A DNA stretch of 64,000 nucleotides from Salinibacterium sp. UTAS2018. Its GTDB lineage: Bacteria > Actinomycetota > Actinomycetes > Actinomycetales > Microbacteriaceae. The stretch covers positions 2,728,001-2,792,000 of the forward strand of contig NZ_CP035375.1 in the NCBI RefSeq assembly GCF_004118935.1. Direction: 5' to 3'. Under the pieces are notes generated by a model that did no database searches, had not been told where the DNA came from, and worked only from the letters and a program-made list of their open reading frames with translations. This document shows positions 33,530 to 42,759 of the stretch, one piece after another; the first letter of the stretch is position 1, and each line of letters starts with the position of its first letter. The position numbers and the translations under genes are program-made.

Positions 33530-34180
33530 TCAGCAGGCGCCCCACATGCCGAGCTTTGCGGCGTAGGCGTCGTCTTCCGCGTCGCGCAGTTCGGGCCAAA
33601 AGCGGTCGTTGAGCCCGACCTTGAGGGCTTCGGCAGCGCCGAGTTCGACCATGGCAAGGTTCACGAGCGTGCCGTCCTGAAGGTAGACGTACAGGAGCGA
33701 GCGGCCGTAGCGGTCCTCGGGCTCACGGTCTTCGAGCGCCCATACGTCCGTGCCCTCCGGGAGGAAGTCGCGCAGGAGGTCCCGGGCTTCGATTCCGTAG
33801 CATTCTTCGGCATCCGGCTGCTGTTGGCTGGCGAGTTCGGGGGTGTCGAGCCCGATCATGCGTACCTTCAGCTCCTCGGTGCCGTCGTCGAGGTAGAGGG
33901 TGTCGCCATCGTGCACATAGTTGACGGTCGCCGCGAAAGCGCCCGAGGGGATGTCGTTTCCGCTCGTGGCTTCAGCTTCGCTCGCGGCAGTATCGGTGGC
34001 GGATGTCGTCGGTGCTTCGGATGCCGAACCCGAGCTCTCCGCGCTTCCCACCAGCGATGCGCCATCGCTCGTTGCACCCGGCGAGGTGGCGCCAGAATAG
34101 GCGGCAGCGGCGGCGCCGCCCACGAGGGCGAGAACGATGATGACGCCCACGAGGCGAGTACGTTTTTGGGGAGCAGACAC
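33530..34180 (-). CDS. Secreted thermonuclease-family nuclease
   Basis: SNase-like nuclease of 216 residues behind an N-terminal membrane helix/signal (about 10-30) and a Ser/Ala/Thr linker. The domain (about 84-216) shows VHDGDTLYLDDG, the active-site motif VRMIGLDTPE (Arg, Asp, Glu) and DRYGRSLLYVYL (second Arg). The calcium-binding Asp of GDT is present. Probably cell-surface and degrading extracellular nucleic acid. GTG start; GAGAAT lies six bases before it. Confidence 0.85.
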   Translation of the reverse strand: MSAPQKRTRLVGVIIVLALVGGAAAAAYSGATSPGATSDGASLVGSAESSGSASEAPTTSATDTAASEAEATSGNDIPSGAFAATVNYVHDGDTLYLDDGTEELKVRMIGLDTPELASQQQPDAEECYGIEARDLLRDFLPEGTDVWALEDREPEDRYGRSLLYVYLQDGTLVNLAMVELGAAEALKVGLNDRFWPELRDAEDDAYAAKLGMWGAC

Positions 34181-34223
34181 GCCACGATTCTCGCATGCGG
34201 GCGGGCTCAGCGGCGCGAGTAGG

Positions 34224-34247
34224 GTTGCCCTGGCAACGTAACGTTAC
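34224..34247 (-). promoter_or_regulatory. Double palindrome upstream of the nuclease gene
   Basis: GTTGCC-CT-GGCAAC (34224-34237) directly joined to GTAACGTTAC (34238-34247). The second has the AACGTT core of LacI-family operators. The two may instead form a hairpin at the end of the SGNH gene. Confidence 0.35.
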
Positions 34248-34262
34248 CGACTTGTCGTTCCG

Positions 34263-35075
34263 CTAGTCCGCGTCGCCAATGCGGTGACCCTTTCCGAGGT
34301 GGGAGGCAAGGGCAAGCGCGGCGGTGGCGCCGAGCTGCTTGCCCCACCGCGAATGGACCGTTCTCCAATTGAGGCTGTCTTGAATGAACTCGGTACAGGT
34401 CTCCAGGCTCGGAAACGGTGAGTAGCTGATGCCGGGAATACTCTCGGTGACGGTGATCGAGGCTCGGTTGAGGCGAGTAATCTGCAGCGCGAGGAGCCGT
34501 TGAACGAAGCGAGGCATAGCCCGAAAGCGGAACATCGGCGGCACCGCGGCGATGACCACGGGGCAATCCGGATGTCGGCCTCGGCGCACGGTGTCAATGA
34601 TGGTGCGCAGTCCGGCACTCCACTCGGTGGCGGTAGTTCCGAGGAGTACATCGGGCGGGCCGAGCACAATCACGACAATGTCGACGTCGAGGTCAGCGTG
34701 AGCGATCTCCGTGGCGGTGCGAGCCATGGTGAGTTCGGTATCAGTGATGGCGGTCCACGTGCATCCTGAGGCTAGCTCGCGGGCAACATTCCGGGCGGTT
34801 TGCGAGACGACTCCGAGGCCGTGATTGAGTACCCCGTAGCTCGACGCTGCGGAGTCTCCGACGAAAAGCATCCGCACAGGTGCGGGCGCGTCAACTTCGC
34901 CTGCGGGGATCCCGATGGGGAAGAGCGCATTGGCGGTGTCGACACGATACGCCAGCAGGTTGACCTTCAGCAGCGGCCGAAAAAGGTGGATGAAGCCGGC
35001 GACCACACGACGTGTCAGAGGAGCGGACGAGGGGATGCCGGTGGCGCGCTCGGGAGACGTGTTCTTCGGGTCCAC
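34263..35075 (-). CDS. SGNH/GDSL-like hydrolase, degenerate motifs
   Basis: A 270-residue protein with the block I motif FVGDSAASSYGV (Ser75) of SGNH hydrolases and the expected strand order. Block III reads GPPDV where GxND is usual, and block V (DSLNWRTVHSRWG) lacks the normal Asp-x-x-His spacing, so activity is uncertain. N-terminal region around 25-45 may be a membrane-associated helix. Start is GTG at the complement of 35073-35075. Substrate unknown. Confidence 0.65.
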   Translation of the reverse strand: MDPKNTSPERATGIPSSAPLTRRVVAGFIHLFRPLLKVNLLAYRVDTANALFPIGIPAGEVDAPAPVRMLFVGDSAASSYGVLNHGLGVVSQTARNVARELASGCTWTAITDTELTMARTATEIAHADLDVDIVVIVLGPPDVLLGTTATEWSAGLRTIIDTVRRGRHPDCPVVIAAVPPMFRFRAMPRFVQRLLALQITRLNRASITVTESIPGISYSPFPSLETCTEFIQDSLNWRTVHSRWGKQLGATAALALASHLGKGHRIGDAD

Positions 35076-35174
35076 GTTTCATATAGTGACCGACGACGGG
35101 CGCGGTTGACCTCGCGACATACCCCTTTGGTGTTCGTGATTTCCTCTTACTTTCGAGAGTGGGAGGATGGATCT

Positions 35175-35831
35175 ATGACCGAGCCTGTTGCGCCCCATCC
35201 TGAACTCGACACCCTCATCGCCACGCTCGAGCAGCTGAGGGCCCCGGGCGGGTGCGCGTGGGACCGCGATCAAACGCATGAGTCACTCGTGAAGCATCTC
35301 GTGGAGGAGACGTACGAACTCGTCGAGGCGATCGAAAGCGGCGACGACGCTGACATGGTCGAAGAGTTGGGCGACGTGCTCTACCAGGTGCTCTTTCACG
35401 CCGACATTGCGGCCGAGGCCGGGCGCTTCACGCTCGAAGATGTGGCCGCGAACATGACGGCCAAAATGGTCGGTCGGCACCCGCACGTGTTTGGCGACAC
35501 CACCGCAGAAACCGCGGATGACGTGATCGCCGTGTGGGATGACCTCAAAAAAGTCGAGAAACCACACCGCACGAGTGTCACCGACGGCATCCCCGCGAAG
35601 ATGCCCGCGTTGGCGTTGGCCGACAAACTTCTAGGCCGTGCTCACAAAGTAGGGCTACTGGATGCCACGGCTCCCGGCGCGATCAATGTCACGGAAGAAG
35701 ACGAACTGGGCCCGCTGTTGCTGGCGATTGTGGCATCCGCGAAAGCTAATGGCTTGGACTCAGAACGAGCGTTACGCACGGCTCTTCGGCAGCTGACTGA
35801 GGAGATCAAGGAACACGAGACGTCGAGCTAG
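35175..35831 (+). CDS. mazG: Nucleoside triphosphate pyrophosphohydrolase MazG
   Basis: House-cleaning pyrophosphohydrolase of 218 residues. The N-terminal MazG domain has the metal-binding pattern EETYELVEAIESGDDADMVEELGDVLYQ (given in part; ExxE and ExxD), with CAWDRDQTHESLVKHL before it. ATG at 35175 with GGGAGG upstream; the longer frame from 34800 overlaps the divergent SGNH gene and is rejected. In mycobacteria MazG removes oxidised dNTPs. Confidence 0.92.
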   Translation: MTEPVAPHPELDTLIATLEQLRAPGGCAWDRDQTHESLVKHLVEETYELVEAIESGDDADMVEELGDVLYQVLFHADIAAEAGRFTLEDVAANMTAKMVGRHPHVFGDTTAETADDVIAVWDDLKKVEKPHRTSVTDGIPAKMPALALADKLLGRAHKVGLLDATAPGAINVTEEDELGPLLLAIVASAKANGLDSERALRTALRQLTEEIKEHETSS

Positions 35832-35861
35832 GTCTCGACGCTCCCCGAAACCCGGAAGGGT

Positions 35862-35894
35862 GGTGCCCCCCTTAACCCGAATAAGGAGGGCACC
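35862..35894 (+). terminator. Terminator-like hairpin after mazG
   Basis: GGTGCCCCCCTTA (35862-35874) pairs with TAAGGAGGGCACC (35882-35894), one mismatch, seven-base loop. No T-tract follows, so it may be factor-dependent or part of the folded region downstream. Confidence 0.55.
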
Positions 35895-35895
35895 G

Positions 35896-36061
35896 GCGCA
35901 ATGCCAGCAAACGAGACATGTGATCGCACGTCGATCGTTTACAGAATGGCATCGCGCGTTGATGAATCGGTAGGATTACCCGTCCTGCCGATCCAGCGCT
36001 GGAGAAGCCCTTGGTGAGAGGGTTTCACGTTGTTGTGGTGCCGATAACAGGTTTCTGGCAC
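35896..36061 (+). other. Run of hairpins, possible structured RNA
   Basis: The gap between mazG and tetR has no gene but several consecutive stems. A long imperfect hairpin spans 35896-35957 (GCGC, ATGCCA, AAACGA and ACATGTG segments paired in order). ATCGGTAGGA/TCCTGCCGAT follows (35966-35975 with 35983-35992), then the palindrome CCAGCGCTGG (35993-36002), GAAGCCCTT/GAGGGTTTC (36004-36012 with 36018-36026) and GTGCC/GGCAC (36038-36042 with 36057-36061). An AAGGAG lies directly after (36062-36067) without a convincing start codon. I do not recognise a known RNA family. Confidence 0.45.
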
Positions 36062-36119
36062 AAGGAGAAATCATAACCGGTGCTTCGTTCATTAGCAAAC
36101 AACCGTTATGTTAATAACC

Positions 36120-36719
36120 ATGGCACGCAGACCCGACCCGACGCGCAAGCCAGCCCTTGTTCAGCAAATTATTGCCCATCTTGCTGACAAACCGCTGTCT
36201 AGCCTCACATTCCGTTCGCTCGCGAAAGCGCTCGACGTCAGCACCTTTACGCTCGTCTACCATTTTGGAACGCGGGCCGAGCTCATCCGCGAGATCGTTC
36301 ACGCCAACGCGCGTGGGGCGAGCCCCGAGGAAGCTGCCGGGCTGCCCGTTCACACCCTCGACGATTACTTCAACAGCCTGTATCTGTCATGGCAATGGAC
36401 GCAGCTGCCCGAAAACTTGCACCGCCAGCGTCTCGAACTCGAAGCGGGGCTGCTCGAGGCTGTTGAGCGCGACGAGCTCAGTGTGACGCGCCCACTGTTC
36501 GCCCAGTGGATCACGATGGGCTCTGCAGCGCTCGTCGCGTTCGGCCTCACCGAAGAGCAAGCTCAGCTCGAGGCACGGCTTCTCGTGAACATGTTCCACG
36601 GCGTACAGTTCGACCTCGTTCTCAATCAGAACCGCGAAGCATCCGCCGCCGTCTTTAACGCCGCAGTCAGCCACCACCGTCAGCGAATCGAGCAACTGCT
36701 TGCTGAGGTTGCGCGGTAG
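36120..36719 (+). CDS. TetR-family regulator
   Basis: A 199-residue regulator with an N-terminal TetR helix-turn-helix (about 10-55; LTFRSLAKALDVSTFTLVYHFGTRAELI) and a variable all-helical ligand domain. I take ATG 36120, since TATGTT lies seven bases before it and family members start close to the HTH; an in-frame ATG at 36108 would overlap that box. Ligand and target unknown; hisS follows 36 bases later but is unlikely to be its target. Confidence 0.86.
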   Translation: MARRPDPTRKPALVQQIIAHLADKPLSSLTFRSLAKALDVSTFTLVYHFGTRAELIREIVHANARGASPEEAAGLPVHTLDDYFNSLYLSWQWTQLPENLHRQRLELEAGLLEAVERDELSVTRPLFAQWITMGSAALVAFGLTEEQAQLEARLLVNMFHGVQFDLVLNQNREASAAVFNAAVSHHRQRIEQLLAEVAR

Positions 36720-36755
36720 CAGCGAACCCCTGTCGCGTGCGAGAGAATAGGAACC

Positions 36756-38045
36756 ATGGCGTCAACGGTTAATCCTCCCCGCGGTATGCGGGACTTCCTT
36801 CCGGCAGAAAAGGCTCAGCGCGAGCGCGTTCTCGGCGTGATCCGGGGCAGCTATCGCGCGCACGGGTTCGACGAGATCGAAACCCCCGTGATGGAAGACA
36901 GCTCGCGGCTGCATGCTGGCTTGGGCGGCGACAACGAGAAGCTCGCCTTCGCGGTGATGAAGCGCGGGCTGACGGCAGAGAAGTTGCAGGCGGCATCCGA
37001 TGCTCTCGATCTTGCTGACCTGGGGATGCGGTTCGACCTCACCGTTCCGCTTGCTCGGTTCTATGCGACCCACCGTGCTGAACTGCCTAAGGTGTTCCGT
37101 TCCATTCAGATGGCGCCCGTCTGGCGTGCCGAACGCCCGCAGAAGGGCCGCTACCGCCAGTTCGTGCAGTGCGATATCGACATCATGGGCGAAGCGGGCC
37201 CCAGCGCTGAGATCGAACTCATCACCGCTACGGCGGCGACCCTCGACGCTCTCGGAGTGCAGGGCTGCACCATCCGGGTCAACGACCGTCGCTTACTCAC
37301 GAGCTCGCTCAGCATTCTCGGCTTCCCTGCCAAGGAGCACGAAGCAGTTCTCATCACCGTCGACAAACTCGACAAGCTCGGTGCCGACGGAGTCATTGCT
37401 GAGCTTCGCGAGCGCGCTTTTCCGGACACTCCGGTGGCGGCGCTCGCCGAATTCCTTCGGCGCCCGGCCCCCGACACCCGTCCTCAATTCAGCGCGGATG
37501 CGATCCGTGCCGCGCTGCCCGCCGGAGTCACCGAAGAGGTCATCCTTGAACTCGCGGCGATCGGTCACGCGGTTGAAGCGGGTCGCGGCGATTCCGGCTC
37601 GCTCATTGAATTCGACCCGTGGTTGGTGCGGGGGATGGGCTACTACACGGGCGCCATTTTTGAGGTCGCGCATCCGGCACTCGGATATTCGCTCGGTGGC
37701 GGCGGGCGCTACGACGGAATGATCGGCCGTTTCTTGGGCAGTGACGTTCCCGCTGTGGGGTTCTCGCTTGGTTTCGAGCGCCTGGTTGACCTCGTTGAGC
37801 TTGGCGCGGCAACCGACGACGATCAAGTCGCCCTCGTGTACGACGCCGACGTTGAGGCGGCGACACTCGTGCGTCTGCAGGCCGCGTTGATCAAGGACGG
37901 CAAGCGAGTGCGGCTCGAGGCGCGGCCCAAGAAACTGCCGCAGCTTCTCGACCAGCTCCGGGATGCCGGTTTCACCAGTTTCGCGACGGTCCGTGCAGAA
38001 AACGTGAGCATTGATAGCCTTGAGTTCAAGCCGCTGGGTGGTTAG
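36756..38045 (+). CDS. hisS: Histidyl-tRNA synthetase
   Basis: Class II aminoacyl-tRNA synthetase of 429 residues. Motif 1 is in the N-terminal GMRDFLPAEKAQRERV region; motif 2 is FRSIQMAPVWRAERPQKGRYRQF; the His-binding HisA motif is LVRGMGYYTGAIFEV; motif 3 is AVGFSLGFERLVDLV. The C-terminal anticodon domain follows. This is a true synthetase by presence of the HisA motif, not a HisZ paralogue. Confidence 0.94.
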   Translation: MASTVNPPRGMRDFLPAEKAQRERVLGVIRGSYRAHGFDEIETPVMEDSSRLHAGLGGDNEKLAFAVMKRGLTAEKLQAASDALDLADLGMRFDLTVPLARFYATHRAELPKVFRSIQMAPVWRAERPQKGRYRQFVQCDIDIMGEAGPSAEIELITATAATLDALGVQGCTIRVNDRRLLTSSLSILGFPAKEHEAVLITVDKLDKLGADGVIAELRERAFPDTPVAALAEFLRRPAPDTRPQFSADAIRAALPAGVTEEVILELAAIGHAVEAGRGDSGSLIEFDPWLVRGMGYYTGAIFEVAHPALGYSLGGGGRYDGMIGRFLGSDVPAVGFSLGFERLVDLVELGAATDDDQVALVYDADVEAATLVRLQAALIKDGKRVRLEARPKKLPQLLDQLRDAGFTSFATVRAENVSIDSLEFKPLGG

Positions 38046-38072
38046 ATAGCACCCGCTTTTCGAGGGAGAACA

Positions 38073-39029
38073 GTGAACGCTCAGGTCAAACCGATTCTCG
38101 TCTTTGTCTCCCTGAGTTTCGGGCTCGCGTGGGTGTTCGCTCTGCCGTTGTGGTTTACCGGCGGTCTCGAAAATCCGTTCTTCCCGGTGTTCGCTCTCGC
38201 GATGATGTTTACGCCCGCGATTGCCGCGCTTGTTGTCGTCTTCTTTGTGGAGAAGCATCCGGATGCCCGCTCCCGCCGTGCGGCGCTGGGGCTCGGTTCG
38301 GTGCGCCCCATCGGCAGGTTCCTGCGCTATTTGGCGCTAGCACTCGTCATTCCACCCGCTCTCATTCTGGCGGCGCTCGCCGTCGGAGCGCTTGTCGGCG
38401 TCTACCCGGCCGATTTCGTTAACTTCTCCGGTTACCAGACGATGCTCGACGGCCAGCTTGAGGCGCTTGGCCAAGCACCGCTAGCGGTTCCGATCGAGCT
38501 GCTCGTGGCGGCACAGTTCCTCAACGTGGCGATCGGTGCTGTCATCAACACCATCCCGGCACTGGGAGAAGAACTCGGCTGGCGCGGCTGGCTGCTGCCC
38601 AAACTGCTGCCCCTCGGCATCGTTCCCGCCATCGTGATTTCGGGAGTGATCTGGGGGCTCTGGCATGCGCCCCTCATCCTGCTCGGCTACAACTATCCGG
38701 GCGCTCCGGGGTGGCTCGCGCTCACGGCCATGGTCGGCATGACCATCGTCGTTGGCGGCGTTTTTGCGTGGCTGCGCATCCGATCTGTGTCTGTCTGGCC
38801 TGCCGCGCTCGCACACGGTTCGTTCAATGCCGCTGCCGGGTTTTCCTTCGTCTTCATCATGGTCGGTGAGAGTTTTGACCCGCTTCAGGCCAGCATCCTG
38901 GGCTGGACCGGATGGCTCGTACCGCTCGTTCTCGTGATCGTGCTGATTGCCACGGGACAGTTCCGCCCCGCCCCGCCGCAGCCCACCGTGCCTCGTAACG
39001 AGTCAGCGCCTGTCGCTGGCGCGGAGTAG
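38073..39029 (+). CDS. CPBP-family intramembrane metalloprotease
   Basis: Membrane protein of 318 residues, about eight helices. The CPBP motifs are clear: EELGWRGWLLPKL (Glu-Glu and Arg), WGLWHAPL (His) and the C-terminal HGSFNAAAG (His). GTG at 38073 has GAGGGAGAAC upstream and stands 27 bases after hisS. Role unknown; members range from prenyl-protein proteases to bacteriocin immunity. Confidence 0.87.
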   Translation: MNAQVKPILVFVSLSFGLAWVFALPLWFTGGLENPFFPVFALAMMFTPAIAALVVVFFVEKHPDARSRRAALGLGSVRPIGRFLRYLALALVIPPALILAALAVGALVGVYPADFVNFSGYQTMLDGQLEALGQAPLAVPIELLVAAQFLNVAIGAVINTIPALGEELGWRGWLLPKLLPLGIVPAIVISGVIWGLWHAPLILLGYNYPGAPGWLALTAMVGMTIVVGGVFAWLRIRSVSVWPAALAHGSFNAAAGFSFVFIMVGESFDPLQASILGWTGWLVPLVLVIVLIATGQFRPAPPQPTVPRNESAPVAGAE

Positions 39030-39077
39030 GCTTTCACACGGACATCCACCACTAATAGTCCAAACAATCTTTCTTAA

Positions 39078-40370
<1,293 letters not shown>

Positions 40371-40400
40371 CACTCACTAGCGTCGTCTAGCATCGAACGC

Positions 40401-40907
40401 ATGGCTAGGCGAGTACGAGCAAAAAAGGTAGCGGTGTCGTTGCCCGAGGAGAGCGCGCCAGAACACTGGCTGCGCACGATTCGCTTCTCGGGCTTCACCG
40501 TGCTCATGCTTGGTTTGCTCATACTCGCCGTCGTCGTTCTTGCGCCGAACCTGCGCATCCTGATCGAGCAACAGCAAACGATCGCGCAGCTTCAGGCGCA
40601 GGTCGATGAAGCGCAAGAATCCGTCGACGATCTCGACGTGAACGTAGCGCGGTGGGATGACCCCGCGTATATCGAATCGCAGGCTCGGGATCGGCTGTAC
40701 TACGTATACCCGGGCGAAGTGAGCTATCTCGTCACCGGCGACGCCGATCAGGTCACCACAGCAGATGGCGTGCCCGTGAGTACGAGCATCCAAACGACTC
40801 AGATCGATTGGGTGCAATCTCTCGTGTCGTCCATCTACACTGCTGGTCTCACCGACAAAGCCCCCGACGATCTCACCGACCCCGCAACTGAAGGACCTGA
40901 GCAATGA
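40401..40907 (+). CDS. ftsB: FtsB/DivIC-type septum formation protein
   Basis: Bitopic division protein of 168 residues: cytoplasmic basic N-terminus, one membrane helix (about 37-56, VLMLGLLILAVVVLAPNL), then a coiled coil (about 58-85, IEQQQTIAQLQAQVDEAQ) and the conserved ARWDDPAYIESQARDRLYYVYPGE. In actinobacteria it works with FtsL/FtsQ in the divisome. TAGCAT lies seven bases before the ATG. It overlaps DUF501 by ATGA. Confidence 0.9.
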   Translation: MARRVRAKKVAVSLPEESAPEHWLRTIRFSGFTVLMLGLLILAVVVLAPNLRILIEQQQTIAQLQAQVDEAQESVDDLDVNVARWDDPAYIESQARDRLYYVYPGEVSYLVTGDADQVTTADGVPVSTSIQTTQIDWVQSLVSSIYTAGLTDKAPDDLTDPATEGPEQ

Positions 40908-41473
40908 CCACCCCACCGTTTGACGCCGTCAGCGATGAAGATGTGCGCATTGTGTCGCTTCAACTCGGGCGCCCTGCTCGCGATGTGATCGGTATCGCCG
41001 CGCGCTGCGTGTGCGGCGCTCCCACCGTCGTGTCAACGAAGCCGCGCCTGAGCGATGGAACGCCGTTCCCCACTATCTATTACCTGTGCCACCCGGCCGC
41101 GACGGCATCCGTCTCAACGCTCGAGGCCGAAGGCCACATGCCTGAGCTGGCCGCGATGCTGGAGGGCGAAATCGGTGCTCAGTACCAGGCGGCGCATGAG
41201 GCATACATCGCTGATCGCGATGGAATCGAAGTTGTTGCCGAGCTTGCCGGCGTTTCAGCCGGCGGAATGCCGACTCGAGTGAAGTGCCTGCACGCCCTCG
41301 TCGGGCACACGCTCGCGGCAGGGCCGGGCATCAATCCCATCGGCGATATCGCTCTTGAGCGCGCCTCGTGGAACCCCGCCATTTGCCAGTGCCCCGACTA
41401 CTCAGAGGCCGCTGAGGAGAGTACCGCTGAGCAGAATGCCGCAGCGGGCAAGGCGGCGGAGAGCGGCCAGTGA
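40904..41473 (+). CDS. DUF501 protein
   Basis: A 189-residue soluble protein of the DUF501 family, nearly always beside ftsB and enolase in actinobacteria. Conserved pieces are LGRPARDVIGIAARCVCGAPTV, FPTIYYLCHPAA, MPTRVKCLHALVGHTLAAGPGINPIGD and a late CQCPDY. The several conserved Cys and His suggest metal binding, but no activity is established. It overlaps its neighbours at both ends (ATGA and GTGA), indicating tight coupling with the division gene. Confidence 0.9.
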   Translation: MTTPPFDAVSDEDVRIVSLQLGRPARDVIGIAARCVCGAPTVVSTKPRLSDGTPFPTIYYLCHPAATASVSTLEAEGHMPELAAMLEGEIGAQYQAAHEAYIADRDGIEVVAELAGVSAGGMPTRVKCLHALVGHTLAAGPGINPIGDIALERASWNPAICQCPDYSEAAEESTAEQNAAAGKAAESGQ

Positions 41474-42720
41474 AGCTCTGGGCTGCCGGCCTCGTCGTGA
41501 TGGCGAGTTTGGCATCCGTATTGGTAGCGACACCCGCGCACGCGGATGCGGTGCGCGACCAACAGTATTGGCTTCAGGAATACGGCATCGAGGCTGCCTG
41601 GAAAACCACCAAGGGTGCCGGAGTCACGATCGCCGTCATCGATACCGGTGTTGACGGCACGGTGAAAGAACTTGCCGGCGCAGTCACCGGGGGAACAGAT
41701 TTTTCGGGTGAGGGCGCCCCCGACGGGCAGAAGGCTGTCGGCGAAGACAACCCGGCCCACGGCACGCTTGTGGCGTCTCTGGCCGCGGGGCGAGGCACCG
41801 GAACGGGTGCTGGCGTGATCGGCGCAGCTCCCGAAGCCAATATTTTGGCGATCTCGATCGGTTTCACGGGCGGCCCCATTAGCTCGGATGACCAAATTGC
41901 TCAGGCAGTTCGCTACGCGGTCGATCAGGGTGCCGACGTCATCAACCTCTCACTCACTCGCGAGACTCTCGACTGGCCCACGAGCTGGGACAGCGCCTTC
42001 CTCTACGCCATGCAAAATGATGTGGTCGTCGTTGCGGCCGCCGGTAACCGGGGCAGCGGCACGACCTCGGTTGGTGCTCCCGCCACAATGCCGGGAGTGT
42101 TGACCGTCGCCGGCGTCGATGTGAATGGCGTCGCCAGTTTTAATGCCTCAACGCAGGGCATCACGATCGGTGTTGCAGCTCCGAGCGAAGATCTCGTCGG
42201 CGTTGCGCCCGGCGGATCACACGTGCTCTGGAACGGCACCAGTGGAGCAACGCCGATTGTCGCTGGCATCGTCGCGCTCGTGCGTGCTGCGCATCCAGAA
42301 CTGGATGCCAATAATGTGATCAACCGCATCGTGGCTACCGCGCACGACACGGGTACTCCCGGCACCGACGCTATCTATGGTTTCGGATTGATCGATGCTG
42401 AGGATGCCGTGAACGCCAACGTGCCCTTGGTTGACGAGAACCCGATGGGAAGCCTCGCGGAATGGATCACGATCTACCGCCGCGCACAATCAACTCCCGC
42501 CCCGGTGCCGACGTTCAGTCCCACGCCGCAGCCGGTCCCCGAGAACGACACGACGACCATTGCGGGCCCGGCAAGTCCCTTGGGAACGCTGTTGCCGACC
42601 GTCAGCATGCTTCGTAATGTGGGCGTTCCGCTCGCCGTTTACGGTATTTTCTTCCTCATTTTGGCTGGTTCCGGCGTTCTCGCCTGGCGCCGGTTTAGGA
42701 GTCTGCGCGAGAGGGAGTAA
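41470..42720 (+). CDS. Mycosin-like subtilisin (S8) protease
   Basis: Secreted and membrane-anchored serine protease, 416 residues. Signal peptide (about 1-26, ending in ATPAHA), catalytic Asp58 (AVIDTGVDG), His97 (NPAHGTLVASL) and Ser258 (NGTSGATPIVAG), oxyanion Asn in AAAGNRG, a Pro/Thr linker (about 340-365) and a C-terminal membrane helix (VPLAVYGIFFLILAGSGVLA) with a basic tail. That layout is typical of mycosins of type VII secretion, but no secretion genes are nearby. It overlaps DUF501 by GTGA, so its expression is tied to ftsB. Confidence 0.88.
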   Translation: MKLWAAGLVVMASLASVLVATPAHADAVRDQQYWLQEYGIEAAWKTTKGAGVTIAVIDTGVDGTVKELAGAVTGGTDFSGEGAPDGQKAVGEDNPAHGTLVASLAAGRGTGTGAGVIGAAPEANILAISIGFTGGPISSDDQIAQAVRYAVDQGADVINLSLTRETLDWPTSWDSAFLYAMQNDVVVVAAAGNRGSGTTSVGAPATMPGVLTVAGVDVNGVASFNASTQGITIGVAAPSEDLVGVAPGGSHVLWNGTSGATPIVAGIVALVRAAHPELDANNVINRIVATAHDTGTPGTDAIYGFGLIDAEDAVNANVPLVDENPMGSLAEWITIYRRAQSTPAPVPTFSPTPQPVPENDTTTIAGPASPLGTLLPTVSMLRNVGVPLAVYGIFFLILAGSGVLAWRRFRSLRERE

Positions 42721-42759
42721 GTTTGGTGGCGAACTTCCCCTTTTAGGAGACTCTAACTC

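Noticed and set aside
35862-36067. Known RNA families for the hairpin cluster (SRP, RNase P, tmRNA, 6C, common riboswitches)
   Set aside because: None of their conserved cores are present on either strand as far as I can read, so it is left as unexplained.
36062-36119. Small coding sequence after the AAGGAG at 36062
   Set aside because: The nearest start codon is GTG 12 bases away and its frame runs into the tetR gene in another frame.
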